From assembly GCA_036745495.1 (NCBI GenBank), contig DAIOGA010000003.1, positions 1 to 64,000 of the forward strand: a stretch of DNA of 64,000 nt, in the 5' to 3' direction. The notes beneath the pieces were generated by a model that worked only from the letters and a program-made list of their open reading frames with translations, did not search any database and had not been told where the DNA came from. This DNA is from Methylopumilus sp036745495 (GTDB lineage Bacteria > Pseudomonadota > Gammaproteobacteria > Burkholderiales > Methylophilaceae). Positions 8,295 to 18,102 of this stretch are shown piece after piece. Position numbers and translations under genes: made by a program. Every line of letters begins with the position of its first letter. Position 1 is the first letter of the stretch.

Positions 8295-10148
8295 ATGAAT
8301 CAATATCCTAAATGGAAGTATGGCCTGGTTTTAATCGCGATTTTTATTGGCCTAATTTACTCCATTCCAAATTTTTTTGGTGAGTCGCCTGCAGTTCAGA
8401 TCATGCCAACCAAAACATCAGATAAGTTAGATTTATCTATTCTGGCCACGATTGAGAGCGCTTTAAAAGAAGCAAATCTTCCATTTGATGGCATCGTTCA
8501 AGAACCTAATGGCATTAAAGTTAAATTTGCAAATCCTGACAGCCAAGTTAAGGCAAAAGATATTCTTCAGAATACTTTAGGTGCGAACTATGTCATTGCA
8601 CTGAATCTTATCTCCAAATCTCCTTCATGGTTATCCAAAATCGGAGCGATCCCTATGTATCTGGGTCTAGATTTAAGAGGCGGCGTCCACTTTCTCCTTC
8701 AAGTAGATATGAAAGCAGCATCGGAAAAAGCAGCTGAAAGTTACTTAAATGATTTCCGCATGACGCTTAGAAAAGAACGTATCTCATATATTGGCGCTTC
8801 AAGATTAAATGAAATTGTAAAACTTCAATTTGATAGCCAAGAAGAATTAGAAAAAGCTAAAAAAATTATCAAAGTGAATTATCCAGATTTAATGGTTAAT
8901 GAATCTTCAACAGGAAAAGATAAGGCACTCGATATTGGCATGAGCGAAATGGGCAAGAAGAAAATTCAAGAATTCGCACTCAAACAAAATTTACAAACAT
9001 TACATAACCGTATTAATGAGCTTGGCGTTGCAGAACCTATTATTCAACAGCAAGGCTTAGATCGAATTGTTGTGCAACTCCCAGGTGTTCAAGACACAGC
9101 AAAAGCTAAAGAGATTCTTGGGCGAACAGCGACGCTTGAAATAAGATTGGTTGATGAAGATAAAACAGATATTGCTACTTTAGAGAGCGCTCAAAAAGGT
9201 AATGCTCCTTTTGGAGATGATCTTTTCAAGGACAGAGATGGCAGGTCTATTCTTGTGAAGAAAAATGTATTGCTTACGGGAGATAGAATTACTGATGCTG
9301 GACCTGGCGTAGATCAGCAGTCAGGAAGATCTGTTGTGCACGTCACCCTCGATGGAAGAGGTTCAAATATATTTAAACAAGTTACACGAGAAAATGTAGG
9401 CAAACGTTTAGCGATTCTTCTAATAGAAAAAGGACAAACAGAAGTTGTGACAGCGCCAGTCATTCAACAAGAAATTGGTGGGGGTCGGGTACAAATTTCT
9501 GGAATGAATAGCCCTCAAGAGGCTACCGATATATCTCTTCTATTGAGAGCGGGGGCTCTTGCAGCACCTATGCAAATTATTGAGGAGCGCACCGTAGGTC
9601 CAAGCATGGGCGAAGAAAATATCAAACGCGGGGTGCATTCTACATTGTGGGGATTTGCAGCTATCTCCGTCATGATGATTCTTTATTACATGGTTTTTGG
9701 TGGCGTGTCTATTTTTGCCCTTGCTGTGAATTTATTATTATTAGTTGCTTTATTATCTATTCTTCAAGCCACCCTCACACTTCCTGGTTTGGCCGCAATT
9801 GCTTTGGCATTAGGCATGGCGATTGATGCAAACGTACTTATTAACGAAAGAATCAGGGAAGAACTGAGAAATGGTAATACGCCGCAAGCAAGTATTCATG
9901 CTGGTTATGATCGTGCTTTTGATACGATCCTTGATTCCAATGTCACAACATTGATTGCAGGTCTTGCCTTATTTATGTTTGGTACAGGTCCTATTAAAGG
10001 GTTTGCTGTTGTTCATGTGTTAGGCATTTTAACTTCGATGTTTAGCGCTATTTTAGTATCAAGAGCTCTTGTAAATATTCTTTACGGTTATCGACGCAAA
10101 ATTGATAAATTATCTATCGGTCAAATTTATAGGCCCCATCAAGACTAA
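8295..10148 (+). CDS. secD: Protein translocase subunit SecD
   Basis: SecD works with SecF as a proton-driven pump that pulls proteins out of the SecYEG channel on the periplasmic side. The sequence has TM1 (about 8-25), a large periplasmic P1 region with Y-L-G-L-D-L-R-G-G near 120, and five C-terminal membrane helices that include the conserved A-L-G-M-A-I-D-A-N-V-L-I-N-E-R segment, whose Asp is needed for proton flow. The length (617 aa) matches the proteobacterial form. SecF starts 3 bases after its stop, so the two are co-translated. Confidence 0.97.
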   Translation: MNQYPKWKYGLVLIAIFIGLIYSIPNFFGESPAVQIMPTKTSDKLDLSILATIESALKEANLPFDGIVQEPNGIKVKFANPDSQVKAKDILQNTLGANYVIALNLISKSPSWLSKIGAIPMYLGLDLRGGVHFLLQVDMKAASEKAAESYLNDFRMTLRKERISYIGASRLNEIVKLQFDSQEELEKAKKIIKVNYPDLMVNESSTGKDKALDIGMSEMGKKKIQEFALKQNLQTLHNRINELGVAEPIIQQQGLDRIVVQLPGVQDTAKAKEILGRTATLEIRLVDEDKTDIATLESAQKGNAPFGDDLFKDRDGRSILVKKNVLLTGDRITDAGPGVDQQSGRSVVHVTLDGRGSNIFKQVTRENVGKRLAILLIEKGQTEVVTAPVIQQEIGGGRVQISGMNSPQEATDISLLLRAGALAAPMQIIEERTVGPSMGEENIKRGVHSTLWGFAAISVMMILYYMVFGGVSIFALAVNLLLLVALLSILQATLTLPGLAAIALALGMAIDANVLINERIREELRNGNTPQASIHAGYDRAFDTILDSNVTTLIAGLALFMFGTGPIKGFAVVHVLGILTSMFSAILVSRALVNILYGYRRKIDKLSIGQIYRPHQD

Positions 10149-10151
10149 ATT

Positions 10152-11090
10152 ATGGAATTATTTAGAATAAAAAAAGATATCCCTTTTATGAGCTATGGCC
10201 GTTTAACCACGACCATTTCTCTTATCACATTCATTATTGCTATTATCTTTTTAAGTATAAGAGGCCTTAATCTTGGTGTTGATTTTACTGGAGGCACACT
10301 TATGGAAGTGAGTTATAGCCATCCAGCAGATATCGATAAGATACGTAAAGTGATGGATACAATTGACCTTAAAGATACAACGGTGCAAAACTTTGGTACA
10401 AGTAAGGATGTATTGATTCGTTTGCCTATTCGACAAGATTTATCGATTGCTCAATTATCAGAAAAAGTATCAAGAGCTCTTATTGAAAGCGATAAAGATA
10501 CAAAAATACAAAGAGTAGAATCTGTGGGCTCACAAGTGGGTGAAGAGCTCTATGCAAATGGCGCGCTCGCCTTACTTCTTGTATGTTTTGGAATTATTGC
10601 TTATTTGGCACTGAGATTCGAATGGCGTTTTGCGGTTGCTGCCATTATTGCCAATATGCACGATGTCATAATTATTTTAGGATTTTTTGCATTCTTTCAA
10701 TGGGAATTTAACCTCACAGTGCTCGCAGCTATCCTTGCTGTATTAGGCTATTCAGTAAATGAATCAGTTGTTGTTTTTGATCGTGTTAGAGAAAACTTTA
10801 AAAAAATGAGAAAAGCGAGTGTAGTTGAAGTAATTGATAACGCAATCACAAGAACAATGTCTCGGACTGTAATCACTCATCTGATGACACAAACTATGGT
10901 GTGTTCAATGCTGTTCTTTGGTGGAGAAACACTTCATAATTTCTCACTTGCATTAACCATTGGTATTTTATTTGGTATTTATTCGTCAGTACTTGTAGCG
11001 TGCCCAGTCGCGATGTGGCTTGGTGTATCTCAACGTAATCTCAGTCAAGATCAACCTAAAGAAAATCAATCGCAAGAAATTAATCCTTAA
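10152..11090 (+). CDS. secF: Protein translocase subunit SecF
   Basis: The partner of SecD, 312 residues with six membrane helices. The N-terminal helix is followed by N-L-G-V-D-F-T-G-G-T, the SecF counterpart of the SecD D-L-R-G-G motif. The C-terminal half carries G-Y-S-V-N-E-S-V-V-V-F-D-R-V-R-E-N, where the Asp and Arg are conserved in SecF. It is close behind secD and 13 bases ahead of the CNNM gene. Confidence 0.97.
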   Translation: MELFRIKKDIPFMSYGRLTTTISLITFIIAIIFLSIRGLNLGVDFTGGTLMEVSYSHPADIDKIRKVMDTIDLKDTTVQNFGTSKDVLIRLPIRQDLSIAQLSEKVSRALIESDKDTKIQRVESVGSQVGEELYANGALALLLVCFGIIAYLALRFEWRFAVAAIIANMHDVIIILGFFAFFQWEFNLTVLAAILAVLGYSVNESVVVFDRVRENFKKMRKASVVEVIDNAITRTMSRTVITHLMTQTMVCSMLFFGGETLHNFSLALTIGILFGIYSSVLVACPVAMWLGVSQRNLSQDQPKENQSQEINP

Positions 11091-11103
11091 GTTTTTTTAA
11101 ACT

Positions 11104-12381
11104 TTGAACACCCTTTCCATTAGTTACCAATTTGTTATTCTGATAGCCCTAGTGGCAATTTCAGCTTTTTTCTCGCTTGCTGAAACAAGCTTAATGACGC
11201 TTAATCGCTATCGATTAAAGCATTTAGTGTCACAAGGTAATCATGCGGCAAAACTCACAGATAAACTACTCTCTTCGACTGACAAACTTTTAGGTGTCAT
11301 TCTGCTATGCAAAGAATTTGCAAATGCAGCATCTGCAATGCTTGTTACTGTTATTACAGTGAGGCTTTATGGAGAAGGCCAGATAGCCCTCATGGCTGGA
11401 ACTTTAGTAACAACATTCTTGATTCTTATTTTTGGCGAAGTATCGCCAAAAGTTATTGCGGCCTCAAAGCCTGAGCGATTTGCTTTCTTCTGTAGCTACA
11501 TACTCTACCCTCTTTTAAAAATTCTCTACCCGATTGTTATTTTAGTTAATCTTTTTGTATTAACCTTCGTAAAAATTTTTAATGTAAAAATAGATTTCAA
11601 TAATAATCTTCATGCAATATCCATGGATGAATTAAGAAGTATTATTTCTGAAGCTGGTCAATTCATCCCTAATCAGCACCGTAAAATCTTACTTAATTTA
11701 TTTGAGCTCGAGCGCATTACTGTAGATGACATTATGATTCCACATACTTTTGTTGAATCTATTGATTTTGATTTAACCGATGAAGAGGTTATTCAAAAAC
11801 TACTTACCTTCCAACATAGCAGAATATTAGTTAAAACAAATTCACCTGAAAGTATTTTAGGATTACTTAATACACAAAAAATTATCAAACAACTTAATTT
11901 GCATGATGCATTAAATAAAATAACAAAAGATGATTTAAAAGCTTTGATTTCAGAGCCTTACTTCATTCCTTCTGGCACACCTTTGTATACTCAGATGCAA
12001 CACTTTCAAGATAAACAAGAGAGAGTTGGTTTAATTGTTAACGAACATGGTGAATTTATTGGTCTATTAAGCCTTGAAGATATCTTAGAAGAAATTGTCG
12101 GTGAATTTAACTTAGATTTTCTATCGAAATCATCTAAATTTAGCCAAGACGAAGATGGGGGGTGGATTGTAGATGGCAGCGTCACAATTCGAACACTGAA
12201 TAAAAAATTGAATCTTCAATTTCCAATTGATGGGCCCAAGACACTCAATGGCTTGGTGTTAGAGTATTTTGAGGATATCCCAGAACCGAACACAAGCTTC
12301 AAAATTGCCAACCACACTCTAGAAGTTCTTCAGTCTCATGATCGTATTGTGAAGAGCATAAAAATCTATCCTCTTTCATAA
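11104..12381 (+). CDS. CNNM/CBS/CorC_HlyC domain membrane protein
   Basis: The product (425 aa) has a CNNM membrane domain with four hydrophobic stretches (about 5-185) including S-L-A-E-T-S-L near residue 24, a CBS pair (about 200-320, with D-D-I-M-I-P-H and G-L-L-S-L-E-D-I-L-E-E-I-V-G-E), and a C-terminal CorC_HlyC domain (about 335-420) starting W-I-V-D-G-S-V. These proteins are linked to magnesium/cobalt export in bacteria. The start is TTG at 11104: an in-frame stop lies at 11098 and the next ATG would remove the first helix. It probably reads through from secDF. The closest E. coli match by layout is CorB (YfjD). Confidence 0.88.
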   Translation: MNTLSISYQFVILIALVAISAFFSLAETSLMTLNRYRLKHLVSQGNHAAKLTDKLLSSTDKLLGVILLCKEFANAASAMLVTVITVRLYGEGQIALMAGTLVTTFLILIFGEVSPKVIAASKPERFAFFCSYILYPLLKILYPIVILVNLFVLTFVKIFNVKIDFNNNLHAISMDELRSIISEAGQFIPNQHRKILLNLFELERITVDDIMIPHTFVESIDFDLTDEEVIQKLLTFQHSRILVKTNSPESILGLLNTQKIIKQLNLHDALNKITKDDLKALISEPYFIPSGTPLYTQMQHFQDKQERVGLIVNEHGEFIGLLSLEDILEEIVGEFNLDFLSKSSKFSQDEDGGWIVDGSVTIRTLNKKLNLQFPIDGPKTLNGLVLEYFEDIPEPNTSFKIANHTLEVLQSHDRIVKSIKIYPLS

Positions 12382-12396
12382 TTTTTTATAAATTCT

Positions 12397-12428
12397 CTCA
12401 AAGAATCACTTGAGTTTTTATTTTTTTT
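12397..12428 (+). terminator. Weak terminator after the CNNM gene
   Basis: CTCAA (12397-12401) and TTGAG (12410-12414) form a short 5-bp stem followed by a T-rich run (TTTTTATTTTTTTT). The stem is short, so termination may be partial, but it is in the right place between the CNNM gene and clpS. Confidence 0.35.
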
Positions 12429-12456
12429 AATCACAATAATCAATAGGGTTTAGCTG

Positions 12457-12771
12457 ATGCCAAAAATAAATGCAACTGAAGACATAAAGCTTAGTCCAAA
12501 AAAAGCTAAGACTAAACTTCCCAGTATGTACAAAGTTATCATACTAAACGATGACTTTACGCCTATGGAATTCGTCGTGAATACGATTCAGCGTTTTTTT
12601 AATAAAAGTGTTGATGAAGCCACTCGTATAATGTTAAAAATACATACAGAAGGCATGGGTGTGTGTGGAATATTTCCTGTAGACATTGCTGAAACAAAAA
12701 TGAATCAAGTGCTAAACTATGCAAAAGAACATCAGCATCCTTTGCAATGTATTATTGAAAGAATTGAATAA
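12457..12771 (+). CDS. clpS: ATP-dependent Clp protease adaptor ClpS
   Basis: ClpS delivers N-degron substrates to ClpAP. The 104-residue product has a flexible N-terminal tail (about 1-22) and the folded domain with I-L-N-D-D-F-T-P-M-E-F, whose Asn-Asp-Asp residues hold the substrate amino terminus. Conserved H-T-E-G-M-G-V-C-G and F-P-V-D-I-A-E-T-K segments follow. Its last 18 codons are repeated beyond the N gap at 12873-12927, which is an assembly effect. In the real chromosome clpA would start about 8 bases after the clpS stop. Confidence 0.97.
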   Translation: MPKINATEDIKLSPKKAKTKLPSMYKVIILNDDFTPMEFVVNTIQRFFNKSVDEATRIMLKIHTEGMGVCGIFPVDIAETKMNQVLNYAKEHQHPLQCIIERIE

Positions 12772-12927
12772 ANNNNNNNNNNNNNNNNNNNNNNNNNNNN
12801 NNNNNNNNNNNNNNNNNNNNNNNNNNNNNNNNNNNNNNNNNNNNNNNNNNNNNNNNNNNNNNNNNNNNNNNNTATGCAAAAGAACATCAGCATCCTTTGC
12901 AATGTATTATTGAAAGAATTGAATAAA
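12718..12927. other. Scaffold gap with identical 55-base contig ends
   Basis: One hundred Ns (12773-12872) are flanked by the same 55 bases: 12718-12772 on the left and 12873-12927 on the right are identical. Both copies contain the end of clpS, including its stop codon. The simplest reading is that two contigs overlap by 55 bases and the scaffolder put a default 100-N gap between them. No sequence is likely to be missing. Coordinates after the gap are therefore probably too large by 155 bases relative to the real chromosome. Confidence 0.93.
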
Positions 12928-12934
12928 TTAAATT

Positions 12935-15202
12935 ATGATTGCTCAAGAACTTGAAGTAAGCCTGCATATGGCATTTATGGACGCAAGACAAAAGCGTCAT
13001 GAGCTTATTACGGTTGAACATTTGCTTCTTGCTATGCTTGATAACCCTTCTGCAGCTGAAGTGCTTAAAGCTTGTGGCTCAAACATTGATTCGCTCAGAA
13101 ATGAATTAACACAATATATCGATGACCATACGCCTACCATATCCGGCGAAGATGAAGTTGATACTCAACCCACACTTGGATTTCAAAGGGTGATTCAAAG
13201 AGCGATGCTTCATGTTCAATCTTCTGGTAAAAAAGAGGTGAATGGCGCAAATGTATTAGTCGCAATTTATGGAGAAAAAGATTCGCATGCCGTTTACTTC
13301 CTTCATCAACAAGGAGTAACCCGACTTGATGTTGTTAATTTTATTGCGCATGGCGTTTCCAAACTAAATGAAGGCGATATACATAAAACATCGCCTGAAC
13401 AAGAAAATGATCAAGAGTCCTCGGCAAATAAAGCACTAGAAACTTACACGATCAATCTTAATAAAATGGTATTAGCTGGAAAAATTGACCCCTTGATTGG
13501 TCGGGATGCAGAAATTGAACGCGTTATTCAAACTTTATGTAGAAGAAGAAAAAATAATCCTCTCTTAGTGGGTGAAGCGGGTGTTGGAAAAACCGCTATT
13601 GCCGAGGGTCTCGCGAAGAGAATTGTCGACAAAGAAGTCCCGAGCATTCTAGAAAATACCACAATATTTTCACTTGATATGGGCGCTTTATTAGCGGGCA
13701 CAAAATACCGCGGAGATTTTGAACAAAGGCTTAAAGCAGTCATGAAGCAACTCAATGAACATAAAGATGCTATTTTGTTTATCGATGAAATTCATACCCT
13801 TATAGGTGCAGGATCTGCAAGCGGAGGAACGCTTGATGCATCCAATCTTCTTAAGCCTGCACTTTCAAATGGATCAATTAAATGTATTGGTGCAACGACA
13901 TATCAAGAATATAGAACTGTATTTGAAAAAGATCATGCACTCACAAGAAGATTCCAGAAAATTGATGTGAACGAACCAAGTATTCTTGATACGATTAATA
14001 TCCTTAAAGGTCTTAAATCAAGATTTGAAAAACACCATAATGTAAAATATTCTGTTGCAGCAATTAATAGTGCTGCAGAACTTTCTGCAAAATATATTAA
14101 TGATAGACATCTTCCTGACAAAGCCATTGATGTAATTGATGAAGCTGGGGCTGCACAAAGAATTCTCCCTAAAAACAAACAGAAAAAAGTTATTACTAAT
14201 AAAGAAATTGAAGAAATCGTAGCAAAGATAGCTAAGATACCTCCAAAAAATATTTCTAATGATGACAAGCATGCTCTTAAAAATCTCGAGCGAGATCTTA
14301 AAGCAGTAATCTTTGGACAAGATAAAGCAATTGAGAATCTTGCAAGTGCCATCAAAATGACAAGAAGTGGATTAGGCATGCCAAATAAACCAATTGGTAA
14401 TTTCCTCTTTAGTGGCCCAACAGGTGTTGGAAAAACAGAAGTGGCACGCCAACTTGCATATATCTTAGGTATTGAACTCATTCGAATTGATATGAGCGAG
14501 TATATGGAAAGACATGCAGTATCTAGACTCATTGGGGCTCCTCCAGGCTATGTAGGATTCGACCAAGGTGGACTAATGACTGAAGCCGTCAATAAACAAC
14601 CTTATTGTGTACTTCTACTTGATGAAATTGAAAAAGCACATCCAGATATTTTTAATATTCTGCTGCAAGTGATGGATCATGGATCTTTAACTGATAGTAA
14701 TGGCAGAAAAACAGACTTTAGGAATGTCACACTTATTATGACAACAAATGCTGGTGCAGAATCACTCTCAAAAACTTCTATGGGATTTACACAATCTAAA
14801 AAAATGGGTGATGAACAAGCAGAAATCAAACGGTTATTTACACCAGAGTTTAGAAATAGACTTGATGCAACAGTATCATTTGCCCCACTCAGTCATGAAG
14901 TGATTTTAAAAGTTGTCGATAAATTCCTGATGCAGCTCGAAGATCAATTGCATGAGAAAAAAGTAGATGCAACTTTCACGGATTCACTTAAATCATATCT
15001 AGCTAAAAACGGTTTTGATCCAAGTATGGGTGCAAGACCAATGTCACGCCTCATTCAAGATACAATTAGAAAAGCGCTTGCAGATGAACTCCTTTTTGGA
15101 AAACTAACTAATGGTGGCAATGTAACCATTGATATTGATATCAATGATAAAGTGAAATTAATTTTTGAAGAAGAAAATAAAGCCGTTCTTCAAGAGTCTT
15201 AA
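12935..15202 (+). CDS. clpA: ATP-dependent Clp protease ATP-binding subunit ClpA
   Basis: ClpA is the AAA+ unfoldase of ClpAP. It shows the N-domain double repeat (about 1-145) that binds ClpS, a first AAA module with G-E-A-G-V-G-K-T and D-E-I-H-T-L-I-G-A-G, and a second with G-P-T-G-V-G-K-T-E and L-L-D-E-I-E-K-A-H-P. The position of the ClpP-docking loop (I-G-L in E. coli) reads S-M-G-F, a plausible variant. The length (755 aa) is normal. It is paired with clpS; clpP is not in the window. Its stop overlaps the stop of the convergent GST-like gene by 4 bases. Confidence 0.97.
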   Translation: MIAQELEVSLHMAFMDARQKRHELITVEHLLLAMLDNPSAAEVLKACGSNIDSLRNELTQYIDDHTPTISGEDEVDTQPTLGFQRVIQRAMLHVQSSGKKEVNGANVLVAIYGEKDSHAVYFLHQQGVTRLDVVNFIAHGVSKLNEGDIHKTSPEQENDQESSANKALETYTINLNKMVLAGKIDPLIGRDAEIERVIQTLCRRRKNNPLLVGEAGVGKTAIAEGLAKRIVDKEVPSILENTTIFSLDMGALLAGTKYRGDFEQRLKAVMKQLNEHKDAILFIDEIHTLIGAGSASGGTLDASNLLKPALSNGSIKCIGATTYQEYRTVFEKDHALTRRFQKIDVNEPSILDTINILKGLKSRFEKHHNVKYSVAAINSAAELSAKYINDRHLPDKAIDVIDEAGAAQRILPKNKQKKVITNKEIEEIVAKIAKIPPKNISNDDKHALKNLERDLKAVIFGQDKAIENLASAIKMTRSGLGMPNKPIGNFLFSGPTGVGKTEVARQLAYILGIELIRIDMSEYMERHAVSRLIGAPPGYVGFDQGGLMTEAVNKQPYCVLLLDEIEKAHPDIFNILLQVMDHGSLTDSNGRKTDFRNVTLIMTTNAGAESLSKTSMGFTQSKKMGDEQAEIKRLFTPEFRNRLDATVSFAPLSHEVILKVVDKFLMQLEDQLHEKKVDATFTDSLKSYLAKNGFDPSMGARPMSRLIQDTIRKALADELLFGKLTNGGNVTIDIDINDKVKLIFEEENKAVLQES

Positions 15203-15798
15203 TTTTTTTTCATTACATCTTTAAACATTTGGCTTTCGACAAAACCCTGAAGCCATTTTTTTAATTCTTGATATTTAGAATTCAAAAACCATTCTTCATC
15301 TACCAAAGAAAACTGTCTTATAAAAGGAAAAATTGCTACGTCAGCAAGGCTTATTTCTTCTGCCATCAAATAACTTTTTGATTGCAATTTCTCATTCAAC
15401 AAATTTAAAAATACCTCGCATTGAGCGCGATAATATTCTTTAGGATATTCAGGATAACGATCAGCGTATTTATATTTATCTAGATTTTTCTTAAAATTAA
15501 AATCATTTTCATTAATGAGCTCTTGGCTAAAATTATTATCATTTAAGATCCAATTTTCTGGGTCGGATTTATTAAGAGCCCAGAACATTATTTCCAAGCT
15601 CTCTTCGATAACTACTCCATTATTATCTATCAATACCGGAACTGTTCCTTTAGGGCTGAGTGCTAAAAAATCACTAGGTTTGTCTTTAAGAGAAATTTCT
15701 ATGGATTCATAATCAATTTTAGCTTGATATAAAGCTAGCCTTGATCGAATCGCGTATGGGCAGCGTCTGTATGTATAAAGTCTTGGTCTAGCTAACAT
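15199..15798 (-). CDS. Glutathione S-transferase family protein
   Basis: The N-terminal half is a thioredoxin-fold GST domain with Y-R-R-C-P-Y-A-I-R-S-R near residues 9-19 (a glutaredoxin-like CPYA site) and the glutathione-binding S-P-K-G-T-V-P-V-L and E-E-S-L-E-I segments. The C-terminal half is the all-helical GST domain with L-A-D-V-A-I-F-P-F. The substrate cannot be told from sequence. The ATG at 15798 follows the pyrD stop by 2 bases and is preferred; an upstream TTG at 15819 would overlap pyrD by 19 bases. Confidence 0.85.
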   Translation of the reverse strand: MLARPRLYTYRRCPYAIRSRLALYQAKIDYESIEISLKDKPSDFLALSPKGTVPVLIDNNGVVIEESLEIMFWALNKSDPENWILNDNNFSQELINENDFNFKKNLDKYKYADRYPEYPKEYYRAQCEVFLNLLNEKLQSKSYLMAEEISLADVAIFPFIRQFSLVDEEWFLNSKYQELKKWLQGFVESQMFKDVMKKN

Positions 15799-15800
15799 TA

Positions 15801-16814
15801 TTAACCAATGGATTGGCAAGCATCGAGAACGAGCTTTCTTCCTTGGTAAACGAGACCTGAATAAATTTGGACAAGCTCAGCACCTGCATTTATTTTTTCC
15901 AAGGCATCTTCACCAGAGAATATACCTCCGACGCCAATGATCGGAACCTCACCTTGAAGTCTTTCATATAGTTCGCGAATGATTGAATTGGATAATTTAA
16001 ATAGAGGCTTGCCAGACATACCTCCAACCTCTTTTCCATTAAAAAGATCACTCACCGATTCTCTACTAATAGTTGTATTAGTTGCAATTACGCCATCAAT
16101 CCTATTTTTGATGATACTTTTTGATATTGTATCTAGATGTTTAGCTGTTAAATCAGGTGAAATTTTTAATGCGATAGGGACATAGCGTCCATAGTAATCA
16201 GCCAACCTAGTTTGCTCTTCTTTAAGCTGGGCCAAAAGAATGTTTAGTGCCTTGGTTTCTTGAAGATCTCTTAAGTTTTTTGTGTTGGGTGAAGAAATAT
16301 TGATTGCAATATAATTTGCATATTGATAAACCTTTTTCATACACAAGAGATAATCATCCCCAGCCTTTTCTATAGGTGTATCAAAATTTTTACCAATATT
16401 AATTCCAAGCACACCCTTGTATTTACTTAATCTTATATTTTCTACTGCAGTTTCAAGACCTACATTGTTAAACCCAAATCGGTTAATTATGCCTTGAACC
16501 TCTGGCAATCTAAATAATCTCGGCTTTGGATTACCTATTTGAGGCCTTGGAGTGATCGTTCCAACTTCAATAAATCCAAATCCCAATTTACCTAAAGCAT
16601 CAATGTGATTTGCATTTTTATCTAACCCTGCAGCTAATCCCACCGGATTTTGAAAGGGAATACCCATTACGGTTCTGAGCTTACAAGGATTAGGGGGCTT
16701 TAAAAAACTTAGAAGTCCAATTTTATTAGAAAGAGATAGTGCCTTAAGAGTTAAGTCGTGCGAAAATTCTGCATCAAACTTAAATAACAATGAACGAATT
16801 AATTGGTGGCTCAT
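15801..16814 (-). CDS. pyrD: Dihydroorotate dehydrogenase (quinone), class 2
   Basis: PyrD oxidises dihydroorotate to orotate and passes electrons to the quinone pool. The N-terminal membrane-associating helical extension (about 1-40), F-Q-N-P-V-G-L-A-A-G-L-D-K, the catalytic Ser in N-I-S-S-P-N-T-K-N-L-R, and the FMN phosphate site G-V-G-G-I-F-S-G-E-D-A all identify the class 2 enzyme. The length (337 aa) is standard. It is divergent from the RoxA-like gene with a 46-base spacer and is followed by the GST-like gene. Confidence 0.97.
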   Translation of the reverse strand: MSHQLIRSLLFKFDAEFSHDLTLKALSLSNKIGLLSFLKPPNPCKLRTVMGIPFQNPVGLAAGLDKNANHIDALGKLGFGFIEVGTITPRPQIGNPKPRLFRLPEVQGIINRFGFNNVGLETAVENIRLSKYKGVLGINIGKNFDTPIEKAGDDYLLCMKKVYQYANYIAINISSPNTKNLRDLQETKALNILLAQLKEEQTRLADYYGRYVPIALKISPDLTAKHLDTISKSIIKNRIDGVIATNTTISRESVSDLFNGKEVGGMSGKPLFKLSNSIIRELYERLQGEVPIIGVGGIFSGEDALEKINAGAELVQIYSGLVYQGRKLVLDACQSIG

Positions 16815-16860
16815 AACAGTGTTATTTTAACTTAGGAAGTTATAAGGCTTAATAAATATT

Positions 16861-18012
16861 ATGCGATTAAATCGTAAAAATCACATTTTAGGAAAAACAT
16901 CGGTTAATACCTTCCTAAAAAAGTATTGGCAAAAAAAACCGCTCTTGATTAGAAATGCAATTGAAAATTTTCAGTCTCCCATCACAGAAAAAGATCTTTT
17001 CAAAATTGCACAAGACGAAGAAGCTATATCCCGCCTTATAGAATATAAGAAAGATTTGTGGCAAGTGAAATATGGCCCTTTCAAAAAATCAGACTTCCCT
17101 AAAAAAAAGAATGCGCCTTGGACGATACTTGTGCAAAATATTAATCATCATCTTTCTTTTGCCAATTCCTTTCTAAATTTTTTCAAATTTATTCCATATG
17201 CACGACTTGATGATTTAATGGTGAGTTATGCCACGAAGGAGGGGAGTGTCGGCCCTCATTTTGACTCCTATGATGTATTTCTATTTCAGGCAAAAGGTGA
17301 AAGGGAATGGAGGATTAGCGAACAAAAAGAATTTGCTCTAGATAAAAAATCAGCCATTAAAATTATTACCAATTTTAAGAGTAAAAATTCTTGGGTGCTT
17401 AAACCTGGTGACATGCTTTATTTGCCCCCTAATATAGGCCACTGGGGCATCTCACATAGTGATGATTGCCTGACCTATTCTATTGGCTTTAGAGCGCCCG
17501 ATACATTTGAAATCCAATCTAAATTTTTAGATTTTATTCAAGACAGTTTGAACGTAAACAAAAATGATCTTTATAAAGATCCAAATTTAAAACTTCAAAA
17601 AAATCCAGCTGAAATCAATTCAAATATGATTAATAAAATTCAACAGATCATTAATCAATTACGTTGGAATAAAAATTCAATCAATACTTTTATTGGTCAA
17701 TTACTTACCGATCCAATTGAGACTGCTATTTTCCAACCATCTAAACCGATATCCCTTGAAATTTTTAAAAAAAATCTTTCAAACAAAACACTAGTACTTA
17801 ATCCTAAAACAAGAATGCTTTTTATTAAAAATAGCTTTTACATTAATGGTGAATTTATTGATGCTGATAAGAAATATGCTACACATCTAAGACAATTTGC
17901 AAATGACCGAAAAATTTCATTTAAACCGACTTTAAACAAAAAAGATTTAAACGCTTTAGGGATAATCCTACTTCCCTTTTATCTCTCAGGATTTATTGAT
18001 TTTATTCAATAA
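16861..18012 (+). CDS. RoxA/YcfD-type ribosomal oxygenase (JmjC cupin)
   Basis: A 383-residue Fe(II)/2-oxoglutarate oxygenase. The JmjC-like cupin has the iron ligands in V-G-P-H-F-D (H-x-D) near residue 133 and a distal His in L-P-P-N-I-G-H-W-G-I near residue 195, followed by a helical dimerisation and winged-helix C-terminal part. The E. coli homologue YcfD/RoxA hydroxylates an Arg of ribosomal protein L16. The N-terminal K-K-Y-W-Q-K-K-P-L-L-I-R-N is typical of this family. The length agrees with YcfD (about 373 aa). Confidence 0.88.
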   Translation: MRLNRKNHILGKTSVNTFLKKYWQKKPLLIRNAIENFQSPITEKDLFKIAQDEEAISRLIEYKKDLWQVKYGPFKKSDFPKKKNAPWTILVQNINHHLSFANSFLNFFKFIPYARLDDLMVSYATKEGSVGPHFDSYDVFLFQAKGEREWRISEQKEFALDKKSAIKIITNFKSKNSWVLKPGDMLYLPPNIGHWGISHSDDCLTYSIGFRAPDTFEIQSKFLDFIQDSLNVNKNDLYKDPNLKLQKNPAEINSNMINKIQQIINQLRWNKNSINTFIGQLLTDPIETAIFQPSKPISLEIFKKNLSNKTLVLNPKTRMLFIKNSFYINGEFIDADKKYATHLRQFANDRKISFKPTLNKKDLNALGIILLPFYLSGFIDFIQ

Positions 18013-18102
18013 TATTTAACTATCTATCTTGTTTTGTTGTAGAATAATTCCCAGGGAGTCATTCATAGGCCCCGAATTCAACATTAATTTTAAGGATTAA
18101 AA

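Noticed and set aside
12719..12913. Open frame running across the N gap
   Set aside because: It exists only because Ns are read as open codons and because the clpS end is duplicated by the assembly.
13528..14532. Long minus-strand open frames inside clpA
   Set aside because: They lie wholly within a conserved gene on the other strand and encode no recognisable protein; shadow frames.
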